This document shows positions 17,504 through 26,573 of a stretch of 64,000 nt of DNA, in pieces. The notes under the pieces were generated by a model. It was not told the DNA's origin, made no database searches, and was given only the letters and a program-made list of their open reading frames with translations. Position 1 is the first letter of the stretch, and each line of letters starts with the position of its first letter. The stretch spans positions 42,364 to 106,363 of the forward strand of contig JAQWLT010000026.1 of the NCBI GenBank assembly GCA_029247205.1, given 5' to 3'. The translations under genes and the position numbers were made by a program. This stretch comes from Phycisphaerales bacterium. Its GTDB lineage: Bacteria; Planctomycetota; Phycisphaerae; Phycisphaerales; SM1A02.

Positions 17504-20137
17504 TCAGCCAAGCCCAAGGGCCGCCTGGAAGCTCGGCCCAAAGTTTACGACCAACCCGGCAAAGACAACCGAGACGATGGCGATCAACTTGATGAGAATA
17601 TTGAGGGATGGCCCCGAGGTGTCCTTGAATGGATCGCCGACGGTATCGCCAGTCACTGATGCCTTATGCGAGTCAGAACCCTTGCCGCCATGGTGGCCGG
17701 CTTCGATGTACTTCTTCGCGTTGTCCCATGCGCCACCAGCGTTCGCCATGTAGATGGCAAGCGCAAATCCACTGGTGAGGCCACCAACGAGTAGGCCCAT
17801 GACGCCACCGACACCGAGGATGAGACCGACAATGATGGGCGTCACGATGGCCATGATCGAAGGGATCACCATCTCACGCTGCGCACCGGCGGTAGAAATC
17901 GACACGCACTCTTGGTAATCAGGGAACTCGACACCGTCTACGGTGACGATTTTGGGCCACTTCATTGGGTCCGCAACCTCTTCATCAGACATGCCTTGCT
18001 TCTTGAAGGCCTCGCGCATCAATTTGAACTGGCGGCGACACTCGCCCATCATTTGGTAGGCAGCGCGGCCGACGGCACTCATTGTCATCGAGCAGAACAC
18101 GAAGGCGAGCATGACACCGAGGAACAAGCCACCGATGACTCGGGGGTTCATAATGGAGATGTCGTAGAAGGCAGCCATGTGCTTGAGCGTCGCCCGATCA
18201 GCGGGCACAAGATCAAAGTGCACGTCACCCGCAGTGACGACGTACTCACCGGCCACATTGTCCCAGGTTGCCTGTGCAGTCACTGTGGAACCATCCTCGA
18301 AGAGATTCTTGACTCCCTCAGCAACGGCGTTAGACGAGAGTAAAAGCCCACCTCCAGCAAGGACATGCTGATCGGTCTCAGCGACCATCTTGAACTCGCC
18401 ATGACCTTCGTAGGTCATGTGAAGTGTGTGCTCACCGTAGGTGTCAAAGGAACTTGACACAGACGAATGGGCGAATGTCTTCGCTCCCTCAACATGCGCG
18501 GCGATCGTGGTGGCGTCATCCACCGAGAGTTTCTCAACGACTGCACCCTTGACAACAATTGCGTACGCAGCAAGCAAAGCCATCGCGGTCAAGGCCGCAG
18601 ACCCGATTGCAAAGCCCTTGCCAGTAGCGGCTGTGGTGTTTCCGAGTGAATCGAGCATATCGGTCCGCTCACGCACAAAGGCGGGCTGGCCCGTCATTTC
18701 GGCGTTGCCACCAGCATTGTCGGCGATTGGCCCATAGGCATCGGTCGCAAGCGTGATACCCAGGGTACTGAGCATGCCGACGGCAGCAATGCCAACGCCG
18801 TACAGGCCCAAGAGGAAATTCTCGTTGCCACCACAGAAACCAAAGGCAGCCAGAATGGCGACCACGATGATGATGAGCGGCGCCCAAGTCGACTTCATGC
18901 CCTCTGAAATGCCGGCAATAATGACAGTCGCGTGACCAGTCTGTGTCTGCTCAGCAATGCGTTGCGTTGGAGCGTGCTCATACGACGTGTAATACTCCGT
19001 CGCGAACGCAATGATCAAGCCTGCAGCGAGACCGGTGACGATGGCGAGCCATGGCTGCCACCACTCAAACGTACCGTTGTTGGCACCAAGCAGAATATAG
19101 AACAGCACACCAGCACCTAGAGTGACGAGTGCCGACGAGAACCACACACCCATGTGCAGGCCTCGAAGCAATTGACTGAAAGAAGCACCTTCTTTTGCTC
19201 GAACCACGAAGATGCCGAGCAGCGAGCAGATGATCCCGATACCAGCAAGTGCCATCGGTGCGACGGCCAGTTTCATAGCCCACTCGCCACCAAGTCCACC
19301 AGCAAACGCTGCCGTTGCACCAATTGCCATGGACGCAAGAATTGAACCGTAGTACGACTCATACAGATCGGCGCCCATGCCAGCGACGTCGCCCACGTTG
19401 TCACCAACGTTGTCGGCGATGGCAGCAGGGTTCCGCGGGTCATCCTCAGGGATGCCGGCTTCGATCTTACCAACGAGGTCTGCACCGACGTCAGCGGCCT
19501 TGGTATAGATGCCACCACCTACACGAGCAAAGAGTGCCTGCGTTGAAGCACCCATGCCATAGGTCAGCATGATGGCAGTTGTCATTTCAAGGGACTGCTC
19601 GGGGAAGAACGAATTCCAGACAACGAACCAGGCACTCACATCAAGCAACGCGAAGCCGACGACCACCAGGCCCATGACCGCACCACTGCGAAACGCGACG
19701 GTAAGCCCAGCATTCAACGATTGCTTGGCGGCAAAGGTTGTGCGAGCCGAGGCGTTCGTCGCCATCTTCATGCCGAACCAACCACAGAGGCCAGAGAAGA
19801 TGCCCGCAATCGGAACACCAATGGCTGTAGCCTTCGGCTGAATCCCGAGGAATCCAAGCGCCACCAGAATGGCAATCAAGATGATGAATACAACCGTCAC
19901 AACCTTGTACTGCCGTACGAGATAGGCCATTGCACCCTGCCGAACGGCTTGAGCAATGCGAATCATCTCTGGCTCGCCTTCACTCTTGCTCATCACATTT
20001 CTGCTGAAGACAAGAGCAGCGATCAACGCAAGTATCGCAGCGATAGGGGCGATGAACCACACCCATGCGGTATCGATAATCGCTTGAATTCCCTGCGAAG
20101 CAGCGGCATCAGTCGTCGAAAGAAACAACGTATTCAC
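17504..20137 (-). CDS. hppA: Membrane-bound ion-translocating pyrophosphatase
   Basis: This integral membrane enzyme hydrolyses pyrophosphate and pumps H+ or Na+ outward. The catalytic signatures are present: DVGADLVGKIEAGIPEDDPRNPA, NVGDNVGDVAGMGADLYESY and the C-terminal DTVGDPFKDTSGPSLNILIK. LGNTTAATGKGFAIGS carries Ala and Gly where K+-independent enzymes have Lys and Thr, so it is predicted K+-dependent. At 877 residues it is longer than the usual 650-800, due to a roughly 120-residue hydrophilic insertion after AAYAIVVKGA and before DISIMNPRVIGG. GTG 20137 is chosen because GAGGAG lies exactly 8 nt upstream; the GTG at 20146 overlaps that SD. It leads the operon to trmB. Confidence 0.96.
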   Translation of the reverse strand: MNTLFLSTTDAAASQGIQAIIDTAWVWFIAPIAAILALIAALVFSRNVMSKSEGEPEMIRIAQAVRQGAMAYLVRQYKVVTVVFIILIAILVALGFLGIQPKATAIGVPIAGIFSGLCGWFGMKMATNASARTTFAAKQSLNAGLTVAFRSGAVMGLVVVGFALLDVSAWFVVWNSFFPEQSLEMTTAIMLTYGMGASTQALFARVGGGIYTKAADVGADLVGKIEAGIPEDDPRNPAAIADNVGDNVGDVAGMGADLYESYYGSILASMAIGATAAFAGGLGGEWAMKLAVAPMALAGIGIICSLLGIFVVRAKEGASFSQLLRGLHMGVWFSSALVTLGAGVLFYILLGANNGTFEWWQPWLAIVTGLAAGLIIAFATEYYTSYEHAPTQRIAEQTQTGHATVIIAGISEGMKSTWAPLIIIVVAILAAFGFCGGNENFLLGLYGVGIAAVGMLSTLGITLATDAYGPIADNAGGNAEMTGQPAFVRERTDMLDSLGNTTAATGKGFAIGSAALTAMALLAAYAIVVKGAVVEKLSVDDATTIAAHVEGAKTFAHSSVSSSFDTYGEHTLHMTYEGHGEFKMVAETDQHVLAGGGLLLSSNAVAEGVKNLFEDGSTVTAQATWDNVAGEYVVTAGDVHFDLVPADRATLKHMAAFYDISIMNPRVIGGLFLGVMLAFVFCSMTMSAVGRAAYQMMGECRRQFKLMREAFKKQGMSDEEVADPMKWPKIVTVDGVEFPDYQECVSISTAGAQREMVIPSIMAIVTPIIVGLILGVGGVMGLLVGGLTSGFALAIYMANAGGAWDNAKKYIEAGHHGGKGSDSHKASVTGDTVGDPFKDTSGPSLNILIKLIAIVSVVFAGLVVNFGPSFQAALGLG

Positions 20138-20145
20138 GAATCTCA

Positions 20146-20151
20146 CTCCTC
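20146..20151 (-). promoter_or_regulatory. Ribosome binding site deciding the hppA start
   Basis: GAGGAG on the minus strand lies 8 nt before GTG 20137. It overlaps the alternative GTG at 20146, which it rules out. Confidence 0.7.
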
Positions 20152-20269
20152 AATCATCGCGTTGATGCGAACAAGCACCGATCGCGCGTTATAAAGACTT
20201 GGTCAATTCCAGTATCGGTAATCTGACGCGATCAACATGCGATCGCCTCGAGTCTTGATCATGATTAGA

Positions 20270-20542
20270 TCAGCGACGACCGCCGCCACCACCACTTCGA
20301 CCGGCACCACGAGCATCACGAGCATCACGAGCCTTTGGCTTCACAACTGGCTCCGGTTCGTTCATGCGAATCACCCGAGCAATCGCCTTACGCATCGCAC
20401 GGCGACGTCGCTCGGACGGCTTCTCAAAGTATTGCTTTCGCTTCACGTCCTTGGTGAGGCCTTCCTTCTCGCAGAGCTTCTTGAAACGCCGAAGCATCTG
20501 ATTGACGGACTCGCCGTGCCTGGATTTGATTCGAATAGCCAT
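20270..20542 (-). CDS. rpsU: Ribosomal protein S21 with RGG-like tail
   Basis: This is 30S subunit protein bS21, at the anti-SD end of 16S rRNA. The core MAIRIKSRHGESVNQMLRRFKKLCEKEGLTKDVKRKQYFEKPSERRRR is canonical. The protein is 90 residues against the usual 58-71 because of a C-terminal extension (EPEPVVKPKARDARDARGAGRSGGGGGRR) of Arg/Gly type. The ATG at 20542 has GAGGAGG 12 nt upstream, a rare strong SD in this window. A promoter with an unusually long, dyad-filled spacer lies just upstream. Confidence 0.95.
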   Translation of the reverse strand: MAIRIKSRHGESVNQMLRRFKKLCEKEGLTKDVKRKQYFEKPSERRRRAMRKAIARVIRMNEPEPVVKPKARDARDARGAGRSGGGGGRR

Positions 20543-20578
20543 AACTGTCAAAAGCCTCCTCAAGGGAAAACGAGCCGC

Positions 20579-20609
20579 GTATTAGAGCGGAAACCGCTCC
20601 CAATGGCAA
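20579..20609 (-). promoter_or_regulatory. rpsU promoter candidate with 19-bp spacer and internal dyad
   Basis: On the minus strand TTGCCA (-35) and TAATAC (-10) are separated by 19 bp. Fifteen of these form the dyad GAGCGG-TTT-CCGCTC, which abuts the -10. A 19-bp spacer with an internal dyad is the layout activated by MerR-family regulators. The site is 37 bp upstream of the rpsU start codon and 38 bp from the divergent NYN gene. Confidence 0.45.
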
Positions 20610-20636
20610 CCCGTTCGGTGCGGTAGGCTGTGAATC

Positions 20637-21266
20637 ATGCGGGTCATTGTTGATGCCTGGAATGTGCTGCACGTCGAGGGCGTCCTGCCACCGGGGCTCG
20701 CCGGGCTCGACCTCGCAGGGCTTGGCAGGCTCATGCAGGCAACCCGCTGGAGGGCCTCTCATGGCACCCTCGTGTGCGATGGGGCAGCCCAACCCCGCCC
20801 TGAGGGGCTCCCAGACCCGATTCATGTGCTGTGGTCGGGGCACACACGCGAGGCAGACGACCTCATCGAGGACGTCATCGCCCGCACTACCACGCCCGGA
20901 AGGCTGGTCGTGGTGTCCTCTGACAACCGACTCATCCGGGCCGCTAAGCGTCGCCGATGCAATTGGTTGCGGTCAGATGCCTTCCTTCGCACCATGCTGG
21001 ATGACTTGGCCAGAGGTAAACCGAATGCCGCTCGCCCAGGCAGCGGAACGAATGAGGATTGGAAGGACCTCTTTGGGTTCGGAGCCGAGGAGTTATCCGC
21101 TCTGCACGCCGAGGTCAATGCTGCAGATTTGCCTCGCCAAGAGGAGCCAGCCAAGAGCCAGCCAAAGCAGCCCGAGCCCGTGGAAGAAGATCTGCCAGCC
21201 CTGCCCCCAATGTCATTTCCTGCCTCTGTGTTGGAACAGGCGATGAAAATCGCCCGTGGCAACTGA
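20637..21266 (+). CDS. NYN/PIN-like domain predicted ribonuclease
   Basis: This 209-residue protein has a NYN (YacP-like) PIN-fold nuclease domain. The first acidic site is MRVIVDAWNVLH, followed by TREADDLIEDVIARTTTPGRLVVVSSDNRLIRAAKRR, matching the conserved Asp residues that hold Mg2+. The C-terminal third is Pro/Glu-rich and disordered (EEPAKSQPKQPEPVEEDLP). YacP/Rae1-type proteins cut mRNA in the ribosome A-site; whether this one does is inference, but its position divergent from rpsU fits a ribosome link. TAGGCT ends 7 nt before the ATG; no SD is seen. Confidence 0.85.
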   Translation: MRVIVDAWNVLHVEGVLPPGLAGLDLAGLGRLMQATRWRASHGTLVCDGAAQPRPEGLPDPIHVLWSGHTREADDLIEDVIARTTTPGRLVVVSSDNRLIRAAKRRRCNWLRSDAFLRTMLDDLARGKPNAARPGSGTNEDWKDLFGFGAEELSALHAEVNAADLPRQEEPAKSQPKQPEPVEEDLPALPPMSFPASVLEQAMKIARGN

Positions 21267-21299
21267 TCGCAAGCATGGCACCCATTTCAACTCCATGAA

Positions 21300-21926
21300 T
21301 TACGGCCAGAGCCGCTCGGTCGTCCAGCCTGAACTCGTCGGTGTGTACACGATGCGGTCGTGCAATCGGTCGTCACCATCTTGCCATAACTCCACACGAT
21401 CAAGCGAGACTCGTAGCCCACTCCAATGTGATGGACGCGGCACGTCTGAGCCCAGTGGGTACTGCATCGCAATCTTGGCTACACGTGCTGCCAACTCGTC
21501 GCGGCTGCCGAGCGGGCGTGACTGATCGCTCGCAATTGCGCCAATCCGGCTACCCCAAGCCCGTGACTTGAAGTAGGCATCTGCCTCTGCTTCACTCACC
21601 GGAGACACGCTGCCCTCAATCCGCACTTGCCGGCCGAGCACATCCCAGTGCAGCAACAACGCAACCTTCGGATTCTCCGCCATGTGCCCCGCCTTTCGGC
21701 TCTGCAAATTGGTGTAGATGACAGCCCCTCGTTCATCGAGTCCCTTGAGCAGCATCATGCGTGCGCTCGGTTGCCCATCCGTGCCAGTGGTCGCAAGTAC
21801 CACAGCGTTTGGATTTGGTTTTTGAGCGTATGCCTGAGCGTCTGCGAGCCACATATCGATCGCAGCAACAGGATTACTCGGAAGCGCATCCATGTCGGCA
21901 AGCCGAAAGCCTTCTGGAAAAATCAT
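21300..21926 (-). CDS. pdxH: Pyridoxamine/pyridoxine 5'-phosphate oxidase
   Basis: This FMN enzyme forms pyridoxal 5'-phosphate from PNP or PMP. Visible are the N-terminal AMQ-type helix (NPVAAIDMWLADAQAY), FMN-binding RMMLLKGLDERGAVIYTN and QSRKAGHMAENPKVALLLHW, QVRIEGSV, and the C-terminal end TTERLWP (the family ends in xRLxP). The length is 208 residues. Its ATG overlaps the purE stop by ATGA, so purE-pdxH is an operon. The convergent NYN gene ends 33 bp away. Confidence 0.95.
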   Translation of the reverse strand: MIFPEGFRLADMDALPSNPVAAIDMWLADAQAYAQKPNPNAVVLATTGTDGQPSARMMLLKGLDERGAVIYTNLQSRKAGHMAENPKVALLLHWDVLGRQVRIEGSVSPVSEAEADAYFKSRAWGSRIGAIASDQSRPLGSRDELAARVAKIAMQYPLGSDVPRPSHWSGLRVSLDRVELWQDGDDRLHDRIVYTPTSSGWTTERLWP

Positions 21927-22444
21927 GCCGGCGGGTGGCCCGGCGCACCTGGAAGCGAGAACGTCGCATCAGACTGCGTTGCCCGGAAAGCGAGCAGTCG
22001 ATCGCGAATGTCTTGGTCAGATAGCGCGATGATGGATGCAGCAAGCAATGCAGCATTGACTGCACCAGCAGATCCAACTGCCAGCGTTCCGACCGGAATA
22101 CCGCGGGGCATTTGCGCCATGGAAAGCAACGAGTCCAGCCCTTCAGTCGACCACGCTTTCATGGGGCACCCGAGCACCGGGAGGTGCGTCAGCGCCGCCG
22201 CAACACCAGCAAGATGCGCCGCGCCGCCTGCAGCACAGATCAATACCTGTAAGCCTCGATCGGCTGCCGAGCCGCAGTAGGCTTCAAGCCGCTTTGGCGC
22301 ACGGTGAGCTGACACTACATTGCATTCGTGCACAATTCCTAAGTCGCCCAGTGTGTCAGAGGTCTTCTGCATGATGGGCCAGTCCGAGGCACTACCCATC
22401 AACACACCAACGCGGGCCCCATCGATCATTACACAGTCATTCAT
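21923..22444 (-). CDS. purE: N5-carboxyaminoimidazole ribonucleotide mutase
   Basis: This enzyme acts in purine biosynthesis, converting N5-CAIR to CAIR. The active-site motifs are GVLMGSASDWPIM, VSAHRAPKRL and GAAHLAGVAAALTHLPVLGCPM, then STEGLDSLLSMAQMPRGIPVGTLAVGSAGAVNAALLAA, all class I PurE. Three in-frame ATGs are possible (22465 is upstream, 22444, 22429). 22444 is favoured because a TATCAT hexamer ends 7 nt before it. The product is about 173 residues. No purK is adjacent. Confidence 0.93.
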   Translation of the reverse strand: MNDCVMIDGARVGVLMGSASDWPIMQKTSDTLGDLGIVHECNVVSAHRAPKRLEAYCGSAADRGLQVLICAAGGAAHLAGVAAALTHLPVLGCPMKAWSTEGLDSLLSMAQMPRGIPVGTLAVGSAGAVNAALLAASIIALSDQDIRDRLLAFRATQSDATFSLPGAPGHPPA

Positions 22445-22501
22445 ATGGCCCATGATACCGAGCAAGTGGATCGGCTACCATGAGCGGTTCACCGGGCCGT
22501 A

Positions 22502-22572
22502 TGGGGATTGGTGTAACGGTAGCACGACTGACTCTGAATCAGTTAGTCCAAGTTCGAATCTTGGATCCCCAG
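22502..22572 (+). tRNA. tRNA-Gln (anticodon CUG)
   Basis: The 7-bp acceptor stem TGGGGAT/ATCCCCA closes the 71-nt molecule, with discriminator G. The anticodon stem ACTGA/TCAGT encloses loop CTCTGAA, giving anticodon CUG for Gln CAG codons. The T arm is CCAAG-TTCGAAT-CTTGG. CCA is not encoded and must be added. It lies 57 bp from the divergent purE start. Confidence 0.95.
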
Positions 22573-22605
22573 TTGGGTCGCCGAGAGGCAGACCAGCCCC
22601 AATAC

Positions 22606-22642
22606 AAAAAAAAGACGGCCGCCCCCATCAGGACGGCCGTCT
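22606..22642 (-). terminator. Intrinsic terminator of the Met-rich protein gene
   Basis: Read on the minus strand, AGACGGCCG and CGGCCGTCT form a 9-bp stem with a 12-nt loop, followed directly by eight T. It lies 25 bp after the stop at 22667 and stops that transcript before it runs antisense through tRNA-Gln. Confidence 0.9.
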
Positions 22643-22666
22643 CGCATTCAATTCACACAGTGGAAC

Positions 22667-24394
22667 TCAGTCACCAACAGCAATAGAACCCTCTGTTGCA
22701 CGAGACGCTACAGGCGGTGCCTGCATCTGCTGGATCATGGCATACCAATTCTTCATATTCGTACGGATCCGAATTTGATCCCACGTTTTACCGTTAGACG
22801 AACCAACGATGCTCAGCCGGACAGGGTCCCCGGCAGGGATCGACGGAGGCAACATTGCGGCCATTGGACCAAGCATGGGCTGAGCCATACGCAAACCATC
22901 ACCGGCAAGTTGTCTGATGTCCATATCAATGGCGTACGTCGACGGGGCGAGAGTATCGCCAAAGAGCTTCGACAAGTCGTTGTCAGCGCCACCATCAGCC
23001 GCAAGTTTGCGAGTTTCGACAAGTCGGCTGTTGCCAATAACTGTCACCATGTGATCGCCTTCGATGAGATATCGAACGGGAAGCCCATCTGCTCCCCAGA
23101 ATGTGTCGACCATTGTCTGCAACATGGCCATTGGGTCAGGCTGCCCCTCTCGAGCAGGAGGCATCATGCCGCTCATGCCGCTCATGCCCATCGTGTCCAT
23201 CATCTTGTTCGCGTCAATCTTGACCAAATAACCAATGCCGGTGCCACGAAGGACTTTGATTTCCGTACCCGAGAAACCAATGTCGGCAGCCAAGAGTGCT
23301 TGCCATGCTTCGCGAGTATCCTGAAGTAAGGCGGAAGGATCAGTGGTATCAGCCACCGACACGACCTCCAGGCCCTTATCGCTGAACGACATGCCCATCG
23401 CCACACCGGTCTTCACCGTGCTCAGCGGCTTGACCCATTTTGGCCATAACGCTTCCATCTTGGCCTTCGCCTCGGGGGGGAGCGAGTTCAAGTCGCCACG
23501 GGACATCTCCATCATGAGCTTCAGTGAGCTGAGATCAAGCACGGCGGTCATCGGCATGTCGCCTGGCACCATGCGAGCCAATGCCTGGAGACCCGCACCT
23601 GGCTTGGTCAACATATTGAGGTCAGTGGGTGTCATGCGAACAAGCGCGTCGAGCACTGGACCATCAAAGTTGATGCCAACATTCCACTTCGAGATCATGT
23701 GCATGAACATCCGCACCTTCGCGGCATTCGCTTCCTGCAGTCGCCGCATCGTGACAGCGTCCTCTTCCGAAAGTCCTGGAGGCACTTGCTGCATCATTGC
23801 GAGCATGCCATCAATCATCGGCCCGTATTCCTGAAGAAGCTTGGCTTGATCAATATTGGCCGAGACGGATGCGCCAAGCATGCCAGATGAGAGCGAAGAC
23901 GATGCGTTCGCTGGGGTGTACGGAGCGTTACTCAGAGCGGCCCAATTCGAACCGGGAAGAGACACAATGTGCATGCCGGGCTGACTGGCCGCCAAACTAC
24001 TCGTGTCGGCAACCTTGAAGATTACGCCACTGATGGGAGAGCCTGTGGCGGGATCTTGTGGGCCAGCGAAGAATGCAACACCAGCATCTGTGACCATGCC
24101 ACTGCTGCCGGGTCCCTTGCCTTCCTTCTTCACCAGCATGTTCAGCGATGACACCGGCCCAGCCATCGCCACCATCATGGCCATCTGCGGCTCGACGGCC
24201 GTGACGGTCTTGAGGAGATCCTGCTGAAGACCCTCGATTGACTCCGTGTATCCAAGAACGTACGCGCCTTCTGGCAAGAGCGCTGTGACATCCTTTGGAA
24301 CCGAAACCATACTAAATGGCATTGCCGCGGCAACAGCCGTAACAGCCAATGTGAGTGCTATCCCTGCTTGCTTTGTCCAGTCCCATGCGTTCAT
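22667..24394 (-). CDS. Exported Met-rich protein of unknown function
   Basis: This 575-residue protein begins with a Sec signal peptide (KQAGIALTLAVTAVAAAMPF). The mature chain repeats alternating beta/alpha patterns (GVAFFAGPQDPATGSPISGVIFKVAD; MTAVLDLSSLKLMMEMS) like DUF3352-type periplasmic proteins, but I cannot name it with confidence. It is unusually rich in Met, with clusters MMDTMGMSGMSGMMP and PMAMLQTM that could bind copper or simply be flexible. The ATG has GAGGAG 7 nt upstream and a good promoter. It forms its own transcription unit, ending in a strong terminator. Confidence 0.75.
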   Translation of the reverse strand: MNAWDWTKQAGIALTLAVTAVAAAMPFSMVSVPKDVTALLPEGAYVLGYTESIEGLQQDLLKTVTAVEPQMAMMVAMAGPVSSLNMLVKKEGKGPGSSGMVTDAGVAFFAGPQDPATGSPISGVIFKVADTSSLAASQPGMHIVSLPGSNWAALSNAPYTPANASSSLSSGMLGASVSANIDQAKLLQEYGPMIDGMLAMMQQVPPGLSEEDAVTMRRLQEANAAKVRMFMHMISKWNVGINFDGPVLDALVRMTPTDLNMLTKPGAGLQALARMVPGDMPMTAVLDLSSLKLMMEMSRGDLNSLPPEAKAKMEALWPKWVKPLSTVKTGVAMGMSFSDKGLEVVSVADTTDPSALLQDTREAWQALLAADIGFSGTEIKVLRGTGIGYLVKIDANKMMDTMGMSGMSGMMPPAREGQPDPMAMLQTMVDTFWGADGLPVRYLIEGDHMVTVIGNSRLVETRKLAADGGADNDLSKLFGDTLAPSTYAIDMDIRQLAGDGLRMAQPMLGPMAAMLPPSIPAGDPVRLSIVGSSNGKTWDQIRIRTNMKNWYAMIQQMQAPPVASRATEGSIAVGD

Positions 24395-24428
24395 ACCGCG
24401 ACTCCTCTTTTTCTCATTTCACAAATAT

Positions 24429-24448
24429 CCCCGCCAGAGCGGCAGGGG
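24429..24448 (-). other. Hairpin in the 5' leader of the Met-rich protein gene
   Basis: On the transcript CCCC-T-GCC and GGC-GGGG pair around a 5-nt GCTCT loop, with one bulged T. It lies between the promoter and the GAGGAG SD, so it could affect mRNA stability or translation. Confidence 0.45.
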
Positions 24449-24458
24449 TAGCCCACCG

Positions 24459-24487
24459 ACTTTATCCACCTTCTTATTGGGCGGCAA
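24459..24487 (-). promoter_or_regulatory. Sigma-70-like promoter of the Met-rich protein gene
   Basis: TTGCCG (-35), a 17-bp spacer and TAAAGT (-10) lie 65 bp upstream of the ATG at 24394, in the acs-proximal gap. Confidence 0.5.
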
Positions 24488-24540
24488 GCAGCCACAATTT
24501 CATGGGCCATAACGCACCCACGAGAGCCGCTTATTATCAA

Positions 24541-26526
<1,986 letters not shown>

Positions 26527-26573
26527 GCGGCGCCTCCTCGGCTTGTAGGCAGCAGCGTATCGGATGCTCGCCG

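Noticed and set aside
17912-19120. Several plus-strand ORFs over hppA
   Set aside because: They are antisense to strongly conserved hppA codons and have no coding features of their own.
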